This document shows positions 27,136-36,053 of a DNA stretch of 64,000 bases, piece by piece. Origin of the DNA: CAVQFB01 sp963711675. Lineage in GTDB: Bacteria; Acidobacteriota; Terriglobia; Terriglobales; Acidobacteriaceae. The position numbers and the translations under genes are program-made. Under the pieces are notes generated by a model. It did no database searches. It had not been told where the DNA came from and saw nothing but the letters and a program-made list of their open reading frames with translations. The number at the start of each line of letters is the position of its first letter. Positions within the stretch are counted from its first letter, which is position 1. The stretch covers positions 124,001 through 188,000 of the forward strand of contig CAVQFB010000001.1 of the NCBI GenBank assembly GCA_963711675.1, written 5' to 3'.

Positions 27136-27366
27136 GAATCCGCCCTGCCGGAATTCTAGACGTGAAACCTGCAGGTCGCAGGTAACTTTGGTAACACGTT
27201 GTGTTTTTGGAAGGGCGCTGATTTCATGGGGCCTAGCGGGATCGAAGTTGTTGTTGCTCCGAACCCCCGCCATCAATAAGCTCCAGTAAGCGCTGGATTG
27301 CAAGGCAAGAATCCATTGTCAAAGCTGCTACTGCAGTCACGGTTTATACGACGGCTCCAAGCCCCT

Positions 27367-29139
27367 ATGGAGCCAAGCGAGATTCGTCGCACCGAACGAT
27401 GGCTGGCGACGGCACGGGTCTCCCTGGCCATTTCCGCGTTAGTCGCGATCTGGATGGATCCGACTGTAATCGGGTATTCCCCCTGGGCCTACTGGCTGCT
27501 GGGCGTGTACGTGGTGCACAGCGTTGTGGTCATGATGCTGCTTCGGTTCCGGCAGCAATCGACCGTGGCCTTTCGCATGGTGGTGCATGCGGCGGATATC
27601 GTTTGGCCCGGATTGATCTCGGTGTTTGCTCTTGGGGAGAGCAACCCGTTCTTCCTGTTCTTTATTTTCGTGCTGGCTGCTGCGGCATATCGCTGGGGTC
27701 TGATGGAGACCCTGGCCACCGGAGTCTCAGCCGTGACTCTGCTGTGGATCGAGAGCGCTGTGGTCAGCAGGGGGATGATTCCCTGGACGACGGATTTTCT
27801 GGTTCGGCATCACTTGCCGCGCCTAAGTATCGATCTGACGCAACTCGAGCCCAGGCACCTGTTCATGCGTACCGTCTACCTGCTGGTGATGAGCTGGTTG
27901 CTCGGGTACATGGCGGAACAGCAGAAGCAATTGCGCGCCGAGAAGGCCGTGATCGCCAGAATTCTCGGACGGGCGCGGGTCGAGCTGGGGCTGACCGGGA
28001 CTCTCCAGCAGATTCTGGGGGAAGTGCTCTCGATGTACCGCGGCAAACGTGCTCTGATCGCTTCGCAGGAGGCGAACAGTTACAAGGTGTTCCTGGGCGA
28101 GTTGAGGGAGGCCGAAGACAGCACCACGCCGATTGCCTGGATTGAATCCGCCACAACCGATCACGAGATTTTCCTGTACGATTCTCCCGCCGACACCTGC
28201 TATGCAGTCAGTAAAGGGGACTCATTCGACCTCCTGGCCCTCGATCGACACGGGATGCGAGTGCGTAATATTCCGGCGGACTTTCTCCCTCGGTTGAAGG
28301 GTCACTACGATTTCCAATCTCTGGCCACCGTTTCATTCGTCTTCGGGCAGGAATGGACGGGCCGCATATTTCTCTTCGACGCCCAGCTGACGGGCGACCG
28401 CGAGGAGGAACTAAGATTTCTACAGGAACTGGTGCGGCAAGTGGGGCCGGCGGTTTACAACGTCTACCTGATTCGAAGGTTGAGGCTGAAGGCGGGGGCG
28501 ATCGAAAGAGCACGATTTGCCAGGGAATTGCACGACGGGGCGGTGCAGTCGTTGATCGCGATGGAGATGCAGGTAGATGTTCTGCGACGCCAGTCGGCCA
28601 CGCAGCAGGTGCCGGTCACTGAGGAGCTAGGAAGGATCCAGGGACTGCTCCGCGAGGAGGTGCTCAAGCTGCGCGAACTGATGCAGCAAATGAAATCCCT
28701 CGAGGTCGATGCCAAGAAGCTCGTACCTTTCCTGACCGACACCGTGGAAAGATTCCAGCGGGAGACCGGAATCGCAGCCCGATTTGTTGCCGAAGCTTCG
28801 GAAGTAGACATGCCACCTCGGGTGTGCAGGGAACTGGCACGCATCGTCCAGGAAGGGCTGGTGAACGTTCGCAAGCACAGCGGCGCAGCCCACGTTTTAG
28901 TCCGTCTGGCCGAGCGGGACAGCGGATGGAAGCTCATTCTTGAGGACGACGGACAAGGATTTCCGTTCTCGGGACGCCTTTCTCATTCTGATCTCGAACA
29001 AATAAGCAAAGGGCCGTTGGTAATTAAGGAACGGGTTCGTTTGATTGAGGGGGAACTCACGATAGAATCGAGCCCGGGCAAAGGTTCACGGCTGGAGGTC
29101 AGCATTCCCCAAAAGCGGGAAGCCACGTATGGACATTAA
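27367..29139 (+). CDS. NarL-type sensor histidine kinase (HisKA_3)
   Basis: The 590-residue kinase has an N-terminal membrane domain of about five or six helices, a GAF-like middle region and a C-terminal HisKA_3/HATPase_c module: phospho-acceptor His in RFARELHDGAVQSLIAME, N-box IVQEGLVNVRKHSGA, and G boxes EDDGQGFPFSG and SSPGKGSRLEVSIP. It overlaps the response-regulator gene by 11 bases, which marks a two-component pair. The start is either ATG 27367 or TTG 27298; the longer form adds 23 basic residues. The signal sensed is unknown. Confidence 0.9.
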   Translation: MEPSEIRRTERWLATARVSLAISALVAIWMDPTVIGYSPWAYWLLGVYVVHSVVVMMLLRFRQQSTVAFRMVVHAADIVWPGLISVFALGESNPFFLFFIFVLAAAAYRWGLMETLATGVSAVTLLWIESAVVSRGMIPWTTDFLVRHHLPRLSIDLTQLEPRHLFMRTVYLLVMSWLLGYMAEQQKQLRAEKAVIARILGRARVELGLTGTLQQILGEVLSMYRGKRALIASQEANSYKVFLGELREAEDSTTPIAWIESATTDHEIFLYDSPADTCYAVSKGDSFDLLALDRHGMRVRNIPADFLPRLKGHYDFQSLATVSFVFGQEWTGRIFLFDAQLTGDREEELRFLQELVRQVGPAVYNVYLIRRLRLKAGAIERARFARELHDGAVQSLIAMEMQVDVLRRQSATQQVPVTEELGRIQGLLREEVLKLRELMQQMKSLEVDAKKLVPFLTDTVERFQRETGIAARFVAEASEVDMPPRVCRELARIVQEGLVNVRKHSGAAHVLVRLAERDSGWKLILEDDGQGFPFSGRLSHSDLEQISKGPLVIKERVRLIEGELTIESSPGKGSRLEVSIPQKREATYGH

Positions 29140-29812
29140 GAAAGCGTCAATCCGGATTGTGATCGCGGACGACCATCCGATATTCCGGGATGGGCTGCGG
29201 AGACTTCTCGAGGCGGAGCAGAACCTGAAAGTGATCGGCGAAGCCTGCGATGGCACCGAGGCAGTGAAGCTGGCGCGCCAACTCAAGCCCGACATTCTGT
29301 TGCTCGATCTTGCCATGCCACGCCAGCCAGGTTTGGAAGCCCTGCGAGATTTAAGTACGGGACAAGCAGGCTCGGTCCGGGTGATTCTCCTGACGGCGGC
29401 TGCGGAAAAGAATCAGATTGTCGAAGCCTTGCAGCTGGGCGCGCGCGGAGTCGTGCTGAAGGACTCTGCTACGCAGCTGCTGCTGAAGAGCATTCACACC
29501 GTGATGTCGGGTGAATACTGGGTCGGGCGCGAGAGTGTTTCGAACCTCGTCCAATATTTGAGGACGCTAGTTCAGTCGTCGGGCGAAGAAGCGCGGCAGA
29601 AGAAGTTCGGACTGACGCCGCGCGAGCTGGAAGTCGTGTCCGCGGTGGTGGCGGGCTACTCCAATAAGGAAATTGCGGAGCACTTCAAGATCAGCGAGGA
29701 CACCGTCAAACATCATCTGAGCAATATCTTCGACAAGTTAGGAGTCTCGACTCGTCTGGAGCTTGCGCTGTTTGCAGTCAATCAGTCGCTTCCCTTAAAG
29801 AGTATCGCGTAA
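29129..29812 (+). CDS. NarL/FixJ-type response regulator
   Basis: The 227-residue protein has a receiver domain (IADDHPIFRDGLRRLLE; phospho-acceptor Asp in DILLLDLAMPRQ, about residue 60; Thr in ILLTAAAE; Lys in GVVLKDSA) and a LuxR-type HTH (LTPRELEVVSAVVAGYSNKEIAEHF, DTVKHHLSNIFDKLGV). It is paired with the overlapping HisKA_3 kinase. The next gene downstream encodes a Flp pilin, 210 bases away behind a perfect palindrome, which is a possible target. Confidence 0.93.
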   Translation: MDIKKASIRIVIADDHPIFRDGLRRLLEAEQNLKVIGEACDGTEAVKLARQLKPDILLLDLAMPRQPGLEALRDLSTGQAGSVRVILLTAAAEKNQIVEALQLGARGVVLKDSATQLLLKSIHTVMSGEYWVGRESVSNLVQYLRTLVQSSGEEARQKKFGLTPRELEVVSAVVAGYSNKEIAEHFKISEDTVKHHLSNIFDKLGVSTRLELALFAVNQSLPLKSIA

Positions 29813-29859
29813 ATAATTGATTTAAGAATACTTACAGACTTAAGCAGTCGCCGCCAATA

Positions 29860-29875
29860 TGGCACTTTCGTGCCA
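29860..29875. promoter_or_regulatory. TGGCAC-N4-GTGCCA palindrome upstream of the pilin gene
   Basis: TGGCACTTTCGTGCCA is a perfect 6-4-6 palindrome 147 bases before the pilin start and 47 bases after the response-regulator stop. Its sequence matches the sites at 11757 and 11779. The LuxR-type regulator next door is one candidate binder. Confidence 0.4.
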
Positions 29876-30022
29876 TGCCGGAACACGTTCGGGCCATTGG
29901 CTCTTCTCCAGTCGAAACATAATATCTGCACAAGGTCAGGGGCGATTTCTGCTTTGCCTTTGCGGCGGAAACTGAAATTAGATCCCTTCATTTTTGTGGT
30001 GTGTTTTGGAAAGTGAGGATTT

Positions 30023-30187
30023 GTGTCGAAACTATTCAGCCAACTCTGGTCGGATGAACAAGGTCAGGATATTGCCGAGTATGCCGTTATGCTGGCAGTG
30101 ATTCTGGTCATCGTGATTGGAACGGTCCGTCTGATCGGTTCCAACGCCAACACCGTGTTCTCGTCGGTCGGCAGCGCGATTCAGTAA
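30023..30187 (+). CDS. Flp-type pilin subunit, small protein
   Basis: The 54-residue product begins at GTG 30023 behind GAGG (30015-30018). It reads VSKLFSQLWSDEQGQDIAEY followed by a hydrophobic helix (AVMLAVILVIVIGTV) and a short polar tail ending SVGSAIQ. The GQD-AEYA-hydrophobic layout is the Flp/Fap pilin signature in which prepilin peptidase cuts after the Gly and leaves Glu five residues on. No tad or cpa assembly genes are in the window, so export machinery must be elsewhere. Confidence 0.85.
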   Translation: MSKLFSQLWSDEQGQDIAEYAVMLAVILVIVIGTVRLIGSNANTVFSSVGSAIQ

Positions 30188-30192
30188 AAGCC

Positions 30193-30228
30193 GGGGACAG
30201 GCCTTCCCGAGCGCCTGTTTAGCTCCCC
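30193..30228 (+). terminator. Hairpin after the pilin gene, possible terminator
   Basis: GGGG-ACAGGC (30193-30202) can pair with GCCTGT (30213-30218) and CCCC (30225-30228), with a 10-base loop and a bulge. It starts 5 bases after the pilin stop. No U-tract follows, so it may stabilise the mRNA rather than terminate it. The remaining 220 bases to the next gene contain a GGCC-gttc-GGCC hairpin but nothing recognised. Confidence 0.4.
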
Positions 30229-30449
30229 GCCCTTCCCTGTAACGCCCCAGCCATCGCGAGTGTCTCGTACTGTAATCACTAGCCGTGTTTGTGTCCCAGA
30301 GTGAACCGCGGGGGCCGTTCGGCCGTGCCTGCCACTAGGATGTGCGGGATTGCGGACGTAAGGCTTTCTTCCACCGAGGGTTAGGACGCCAGTTACCTTA
30401 GGCGGAGGTAGCAGCACGGGCTTGCAACCTGCAGCATCCCCAGGGTTCG

Positions 30450-31814
30450 CTAGCAGAGGACGACTTTGTCACTGTGAATGCCCCTGGTGGCGTTGCGCGA
30501 ATCCACCACCAGCTGCGATTCGTTCACGATCTTTTGATAGTCGTAGTCGGAGTGATCGGTAACGATCAGAACGCAGTCATACTGTTTCAGGTTGTCCAGC
30601 GGTGCGCATTTCATCTGCAAGTCATACTTGCGGCCCTTCCCGATCATAGGGAAATAGGGATCGTTGTAGCTGACTTGAGCGCCTTCCTTCTGAAGCAACT
30701 CGATAATCGTGAGCGCGGGCGATTCACGCAGGTCGTCGATATCTTTCTTGTACGCCACACCCAGCACCAGCACTTTCGAACCGTTGATCGCCTTATGGTG
30801 CTTGTTCAGCGCTCCCACCACAGATGCCAGGACATGGTATGGCATGGCAGTGTTGATTTCGCCCGCGAGTTCGATGAAGCGCGTGCGGAAGTCCCACTCC
30901 TTGGCTTTCCAGGAGAGATAGAACGGATCGACAGGAATGCAATGGCCCCCCAAGCCCGGTCCGGGATAGAAGGGATGGAATCCGAAGGGCTTCGTGGAGG
31001 CAGCTTCGATTATTTCCCAGATATCCAGACCCATTCGCAGACTTAGAAGTTTTAGTTCATTGACCAGAGCTATATTCACGCAGCGGTATATATTTTCCAG
31101 CAGCTTGGTCATCTCCGCGGCGGCGGGGGAAGATACGCGTACGGTTCGAGTAAAGATGGCGCCGTAGAGCGCGGACGCCAATTCAGCGGCCTGCGACTCC
31201 AGTCCTCCAATCACTTTTGGGATATCCCGCCGGGCCACAGTTGTGTTGCCGGGGTCTTCTCGTTCCGGAGAGAAGGCCACGAAGAATTCACCATTAGCAT
31301 TCACAGCGGCTGCGTTTCGGGCTGCCTTAAGTCCATGGGTGTTCTCTTTTTCAAGAATTGGGATCAGGACTTCCTCGGTCGTGCCAGGATAAGTGGTGCT
31401 CTCCAGAACTACCAAATGCCCTGCCCTCAGGTGAGGAGCAATGGCATGGGCCGTGTTCGTAATGTAGCTAAGGTCGGGCTCATGATGCTCGTCGAGCGGC
31501 GTGGGAACGCAGATTATGATAGCGTCCATCTCCGTCAGCCTGGAGTAGTCGGCCGTGGCGGAGAAGCCGTGCGCTCGCGCGTTCTGGATCTCCTCGGCAG
31601 CGATCCGGAAGATGTATGAGCCTCCCTGGGCAAGCGTGTCGACCTTGCGCTTATCGATGTCGAATCCCGTGACCGGGAACTTCTGCTCCACGTACAGGAG
31701 CGCGAGCGGCAAGCCAACGTAGCCCAATCCGATGATGGCGACGCGCGCTTGGCGACTGTCGATTCTGCTCTTTAGTTCGGAAAAAGGAGTGCTCGATACG
31801 GAAGGAGTGCTCAT
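30450..31814 (-). CDS. Nucleotide-sugar dehydrogenase (UDP-GlcNAc 6-dehydrogenase type, WbpA-like)
   Basis: The 454-residue enzyme has the N-terminal NAD site VAIIGLGYVGLPLAL (about residues 25-39), the catalytic cysteine in PGLGGHCIPVDP (Cys about 292) and a C-terminal UDP-binding domain (VLGVAYKKDIDDLRESPAL). The sequence resembles WbpA/TviB-type UDP-HexNAc dehydrogenases, which oxidise C6 to a uronic acid for capsule or O-antigen. Substrate choice between UDP-Glc and UDP-GlcNAc is inferred from overall similarity. It lies alone on the minus strand at the edge of the polysaccharide locus. Confidence 0.9.
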   Translation of the reverse strand: MSTPSVSSTPFSELKSRIDSRQARVAIIGLGYVGLPLALLYVEQKFPVTGFDIDKRKVDTLAQGGSYIFRIAAEEIQNARAHGFSATADYSRLTEMDAIIICVPTPLDEHHEPDLSYITNTAHAIAPHLRAGHLVVLESTTYPGTTEEVLIPILEKENTHGLKAARNAAAVNANGEFFVAFSPEREDPGNTTVARRDIPKVIGGLESQAAELASALYGAIFTRTVRVSSPAAAEMTKLLENIYRCVNIALVNELKLLSLRMGLDIWEIIEAASTKPFGFHPFYPGPGLGGHCIPVDPFYLSWKAKEWDFRTRFIELAGEINTAMPYHVLASVVGALNKHHKAINGSKVLVLGVAYKKDIDDLRESPALTIIELLQKEGAQVSYNDPYFPMIGKGRKYDLQMKCAPLDNLKQYDCVLIVTDHSDYDYQKIVNESQLVVDSRNATRGIHSDKVVLC

Positions 31815-31941
31815 ATGGTTTTAAGACTGATATCTTTTCAATTCTAGCACCCAGAGATTTGCCGCTTTCGCCGCGGCTGTTACAGGAATGGTTACGGGCG
31901 TCACCTAGTACCGTGCGTGGAGGCTGGAAATCCAGGAGAAC

Positions 31942-32514
31942 ATGAGGAAACTGCAGGTTGGTTTGCTGCTGTTGCTTCTCGGGGCTGCGCTTGCTTCGGT
32001 TTCGGGGGCGTTTCTTATCGTCGACAAGCCGGAGAGGTCGGATGCGATCCTCGTGCTCGCCGGCGAAACTGATCGGCGTCCGGCGCGCGCCCTTGAACTT
32101 CTGGAACAGCGCTATGCCCCCACTGTGATCATCGACGTTCCGGCCACGGAAAAGATCTACCAGTGGAGCTTGACCGAACTGGCCGAGAAATATGCTGCCA
32201 GTCTTCCCCGGGGTTCAGCGGTCAGAATCTGCCCGATCGTGGGACTATCAACACGTGATGAGGCCAAGGATGCGTTGAGATGCATACAGCAGACCGGGGG
32301 GCAGAGGATCTTGTTGGTAACGTCGGACTATCACACACGCCGCGCATTGAGCATCTACCGAACGAGGTTCCCCGACTTTACCTTCAGCGTGGCCGCGGCG
32401 TACGACCCCAAACAGTTCGGCGCACGATGGTGGCGACACCGGCAATGGGCTAAGACGTATGTGGACGAATGGCTTCGTTTGCTCTGGTGGGAAGCGGTCG
32501 AGCGCTGGAGATAG
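31942..32514 (+). CDS. YdcF/ElyC-type DUF218 protein
   Basis: The 190-residue protein starts with a membrane anchor (LLLLLLGAALASVSGAFLIV) followed by a DUF218 domain: SDAILVLAGETDRRPARALELL, STRDEAKDAL and LLVTSDYHTRRALSIYR. Members such as SanA and ElyC act in envelope polysaccharide metabolism by unknown chemistry. It is divergent from the nucleotide-sugar dehydrogenase and 110 bases upstream of the FecR-like gene. Confidence 0.82.
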   Translation: MRKLQVGLLLLLLGAALASVSGAFLIVDKPERSDAILVLAGETDRRPARALELLEQRYAPTVIIDVPATEKIYQWSLTELAEKYAASLPRGSAVRICPIVGLSTRDEAKDALRCIQQTGGQRILLVTSDYHTRRALSIYRTRFPDFTFSVAAAYDPKQFGARWWRHRQWAKTYVDEWLRLLWWEAVERWR

Positions 32515-32624
32515 AAGATGATAGAGGTAACTCTCCGCCACGTCGGAACCACGGAAACTAATTGACCCGCCAATACTTACGGGCTACGATGTGGCAAATT
32601 TTACTGGCCTGAAAGTGGATTGGA

Positions 32625-33290
32625 ATGTTCGCGACTTTCTTCAGGAAGATTGTGTCTTGCGGGTTGGTGGCCATTGTGCCGGGGACCTTGTGGGCCGCCG
32701 ACACAAACGGGGCGATGCTCTACACCACCGGAACCACTTGGCTCAATGGGAGTGCGGTGCCCAAATCCTCAGCTATTTTCCCGGGCGATACGATCCAGAC
32801 GCGTGAAGACTCGGTTGCCAACATCACGGCCGTCGGGTCGAGCATCAATGTGGGACAGGATTCTCTTCTTGAGTTTCAGGCGGATAGCCTGAAACTCGAA
32901 CGGGGTGCAGTAACGGTTTCGACATCGAAAGGTTTGGCCACTCGCGTCGGCGAAATCACGGTTACGCCCTCTTCCGCTTCCACCTGGACGGAATTTGACG
33001 TGAAGGATACCTACGGCACCATTGTGATCGCGGCCCGTAAGGGCGACCTGGTGATCACGGATGCCAGCGGTACCACCACGCTTGCACAGGGCCAGCAGGC
33101 GACGCGCGATGAATCGGAGCCGCAGAAGAAGAAAAGGCGACGCGTCGGCGGCGCCATCCCTGGCGCCTCCGGGTCGGTCATGGACTCGCCGGTGATGATC
33201 TACACCGGACTGGGCATTGTGACTGGGGTCACGCTCTGCGTATTGTTCTGCACGGGCGATGATCCGCCGAGTCCATCCGTACCGCAATAA
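32625..33290 (+). CDS. FecR-domain-like protein with signal peptide and C-terminal anchor
   Basis: The 221-residue product has a signal peptide (residues about 8-25, ending LWA-AD), a FecR-like beta domain (GAMLYTTGTTWLNGSAV, FPGDTIQTREDSVANITAVGSSINV, GAVTVSTSKGLATRVGEITVTP) and a basic KKKRRRV stretch. A hydrophobic segment (VMIYTGLGIVTGVTLCVLFC) precedes a proline-rich tail. In acidobacteria such proteins often accompany exopolysaccharide loci. No sigma factor is adjacent, so it is unlikely to be a classical FecR anti-sigma factor. Confidence 0.7.
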   Translation: MFATFFRKIVSCGLVAIVPGTLWAADTNGAMLYTTGTTWLNGSAVPKSSAIFPGDTIQTREDSVANITAVGSSINVGQDSLLEFQADSLKLERGAVTVSTSKGLATRVGEITVTPSSASTWTEFDVKDTYGTIVIAARKGDLVITDASGTTTLAQGQQATRDESEPQKKKRRRVGGAIPGASGSVMDSPVMIYTGLGIVTGVTLCVLFCTGDDPPSPSVPQ

Positions 33291-33374
33291 TCACTTCTCG
33301 ACGAAACTTCGTTCAAAGCGGAATCGGACCACACTAGTCTCCGAGCACTAGATGTTTGGGAACCCTATGAGTGG

Positions 33375-34754
33375 CTATTTGCTCTGACCTTGCGCTTCCA
33401 GCGAAACCCACCGGTCGGCAGGTTCAGGCGTGTACACGCGCCGACGCTTGTGCAGATCGTGGAAGGGCTCAGCGGCGGCGACCGTACACAGAAAGTAAAA
33501 CAGGGCAGCGTTGGCGGGAATGTGGAGATTGAAGTCGACGAAACTGTGCACCAGTATCCCGGTGCATCCGAGCAGAGCAGCCAGACTCACGGCACCGTTG
33601 ATGCTCGTGGTCCAGTCATGAAGTTTTTTCAGGCTGTTGCGGTAGAGCAAAACGAGAAACCACAGCATGACGGCGAATCCCAGTAGTCCCATCTCGATGA
33701 GCAGTTGCAGATAGTCGTTGTGAGCCTGGTCGATAAAGAAGTTGGTATAGAAGCTGCGGAACTGAGGGTAAACCACCGAGAAGCTTCCCAATCCCCAGCC
33801 AAGGACAGGTTTGTACTTGAACATGTGGAGCGCATCGCGATCAATGGCAAGGCGCATCCCGCCGGACAGTTCCGCGGGGCTCACTGAATGGATAGTCGCA
33901 ACTCTTTTCGCGACTTCTGCCCCACCCAGCCAGACCGCGATTCCCAGAACCAGGATCAGGGACGTTCCGAGAACGAGGGTTTGCTTCCATCTCTGCTTGC
34001 GGGCTCTGTTGACCAGAATAAGGAAGATGATTTCGAGCGTAATCGCAAGCATGCCGCCTCGCGATCCCGATGAGAAGATTGTGGCTGCCATCAGCCCCGC
34101 CGCGATAGCGGCGGCCCATTTTCGTGATCCATATGCATGGTGCGTCAGGCAGAAAACCAGAGGGATGGGGATCAACATCTCCATCAAGCCGGCGTAGTGG
34201 TTGTGATTTACGTACGGGCCGTAGATCCATCCCCCAAGCTGGGGTGTTCGCAGCCAATAGAGTTTGCCATTGGGAGCGAGCCCCTGTAGCAGAGCGAAGA
34301 GCGCGACTGCACAGCCATAGATTGAGAAGATCCAGACCAACATCTTGATTTGGGACGTGCGACGAATGCATTGCGCCGCCAGAAAACTGACCGCACCATA
34401 GGCGCAATAGAGCAGCCCTTGCGAGGCGGTCTCGGCTGAATATGCGGAACGCCCGGTTGCGAGCTGGACAACGATCAAGCCAGCGAACGCGAGCATAGGC
34501 AGGAAAAGAGCGTTGGGCGTGAGACGAGGAGCAGAAGACTTGACTTGACGAATGGCCCAGGCTGCGAAAAGAGCAGAGACGCCAATCTCGAAAACGAAGA
34601 TGGACCAATATTCGACGGCCCCAAAGGCCAGCGGTCCAAAAAGCAACAGACCGTTCAAGCCGTACAGAAGGATCGAGTCCAGGTTGTCCGAGGCGCGAGT
34701 ATGACTGGCTATAGCACGGGGCCCGGCCGGTTCGAGAATGGGAGCGGCTGCCAA
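33375..34754 (-). CDS. O-antigen ligase/polymerase family membrane protein (Wzy_C)
   Basis: The 459-residue protein is almost wholly hydrophobic, with ten or more helices, and contains the Wzy_C-type periplasmic loop (YGPYVNHNHYAGLMEMLIP, then FSSGSRGGMLAI and GWGLGSFSVVYPQF...QAHNDYLQLLIEMG). The family either polymerises repeat units or ligates polysaccharide to a carrier. It is the third gene of a minus-strand set after wzc-like and TPR genes, with an 8-base spacer to the TPR gene. Confidence 0.88.
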   Translation of the reverse strand: MAAAPILEPAGPRAIASHTRASDNLDSILLYGLNGLLLFGPLAFGAVEYWSIFVFEIGVSALFAAWAIRQVKSSAPRLTPNALFLPMLAFAGLIVVQLATGRSAYSAETASQGLLYCAYGAVSFLAAQCIRRTSQIKMLVWIFSIYGCAVALFALLQGLAPNGKLYWLRTPQLGGWIYGPYVNHNHYAGLMEMLIPIPLVFCLTHHAYGSRKWAAAIAAGLMAATIFSSGSRGGMLAITLEIIFLILVNRARKQRWKQTLVLGTSLILVLGIAVWLGGAEVAKRVATIHSVSPAELSGGMRLAIDRDALHMFKYKPVLGWGLGSFSVVYPQFRSFYTNFFIDQAHNDYLQLLIEMGLLGFAVMLWFLVLLYRNSLKKLHDWTTSINGAVSLAALLGCTGILVHSFVDFNLHIPANAALFYFLCTVAAAEPFHDLHKRRRVYTPEPADRWVSLEAQGQSK

Positions 34755-34762
34755 AGTTCCCC

Positions 34763-36019
34763 CTAGGGTTGTTTAGGAACAAGCTGAACGTCGTCGACCC
34801 AAAGCTTGCCACGAATTGGGCTGCCGGGAGGGTCACGCTCGATCCGTACGGCCAATAACTTCGTATCTGATGCCGTCATGAAGGTTCCTGTGGTCGACTT
34901 CCAGAATTCCGTGTTCTTGAGTTCTTCGCTCTCAAAGTATTTCTTGCCGTTGTAATAGTCGAGAACCGCATAGCGAGGTCCTCCGGCTCCTTCTATGGTG
35001 TCGGTCTTGTAGTATGCGGTGAATTCGTATGTGGCATTGGGCTGCACGGGAATCGCCTGGAAAATGCTGGCGTCGCTTACCCCGGAGCCATCAAAGGAGA
35101 TCAGCAATGAGCGGTGCCCAGAGTGAAATTCCGTGGGATCGAGAGACAGCGTGACGGCCGGCTGCTGCTCGTAGTTCCAGTCGAAGCCGCCATTGAGCAC
35201 GTCGAGGCTGAAGTCACCGTTGACCATCAGGTTAGCCGAAGATGGCAAATAGGCGGATAACCCTGTGAGGGGCGCGGCCTGTTGCCATGCTGATCTGGCT
35301 TCCTCGACGCCGTGTTGCGCAAGTAGATATTTGACGTAATCGAACACTGAGCCGGCTGCGAAGGGCTGATGAAGTTGCACCAGTGAAGACCAAACCTGCG
35401 CTGCGCTATCGGTCTGCTTCTTCCCCATCAGCATATTCAAGAAGGACACGTAGGCGTCACTTTGCGGGGGAATCGCCTCCCGTAAGAGCATGCTCGCGTC
35501 GGGTTTCGCACGCCAGCATAGTTCCAGAGCGCTGGGGACAAGCGATGGGTCGCCTTGCATGGCGAGACGGAACTCCCGCAATGCGCCTCCGACTTCTCCA
35601 TGGATGAGATAGAAGTTGGCAGCTTCCCACGCGACATAAGGAGTCGCGGGGTTGGCTTGGATTGCCCGCTCGATTGCTGTCCTCTGGCCTTGCGCATCTC
35701 CCTGCAGTTGGTCCATCTTGGCCAGGTCGAACCAGTAGCGAGCTTTGTGAGGATTGATACCAGCGGAGGCCTGATATTCAGCCGCAGCGGCCGATGGGTT
35801 GTGGCTGACCTCTTCGAGATAGCGGCCAAGGCGGTGGTGGTAGTCGGCATTTCGCGGTTGCAGGCGAACTGCTTCTTGGAGGCTGGCCAACTCCGGCACG
35901 CGAGCCAAGTAAGCCGCGACGAATTCGCGAGTGGCAAGGAAGACGTAGGAAGTAACAACTGCGAGCGAAATGCAGAGGAAGCAGATCTTTCGAGCCGTGG
36001 TTGGAAGACCAATATGCAT
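34763..36019 (-). CDS. Tetratricopeptide protein with a C-terminal carbohydrate-binding-like domain
   Basis: The 418-residue product has an N-terminal membrane helix (ICFLCISLAVVTSYVFLA) and TPR-like repeats over about residues 40-180 (LQEAVRLQPRNADYHHRLGRYLEEV, EYQASAGINPHKARYWFDLAKM, AIERAIQANPATPYVAWEAANF). From about residue 265 a beta-rich module follows (NLMVNGDFSLDVLNGGFDWNY, GHRSLLISFDG, LWVDDVQLVPK) of the CBM-like jelly-roll type. Lying between the autokinase and ligase genes, it is probably a periplasmic scaffold for polysaccharide assembly; that is inference. Confidence 0.78.
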   Translation of the reverse strand: MHIGLPTTARKICFLCISLAVVTSYVFLATREFVAAYLARVPELASLQEAVRLQPRNADYHHRLGRYLEEVSHNPSAAAAEYQASAGINPHKARYWFDLAKMDQLQGDAQGQRTAIERAIQANPATPYVAWEAANFYLIHGEVGGALREFRLAMQGDPSLVPSALELCWRAKPDASMLLREAIPPQSDAYVSFLNMLMGKKQTDSAAQVWSSLVQLHQPFAAGSVFDYVKYLLAQHGVEEARSAWQQAAPLTGLSAYLPSSANLMVNGDFSLDVLNGGFDWNYEQQPAVTLSLDPTEFHSGHRSLLISFDGSGVSDASIFQAIPVQPNATYEFTAYYKTDTIEGAGGPRYAVLDYYNGKKYFESEELKNTEFWKSTTGTFMTASDTKLLAVRIERDPPGSPIRGKLWVDDVQLVPKQP

Positions 36020-36053
36020 GCTTACTCAAAATCGGTTCGCATCCGCAACTCGA

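Noticed and set aside
30300..30360. GCCACTAGG stretch reminiscent of a cobalamin riboswitch box
   Set aside because: The other conserved segments of that riboswitch are missing and no cobalamin or transport gene follows.
30181..30417. A 78-codon minus-strand open frame after the pilin gene
   Set aside because: No Shine-Dalgarno, Pro/Gly/Arg-rich and overlapping the pilin stop hairpin; treated as noncoding.
33841..34836. A 331-codon minus-strand open frame overlapping the O-antigen ligase in another frame
   Set aside because: The ligase frame has membrane helices and Wzy_C motifs; the alternative is polar and without recognisable features.
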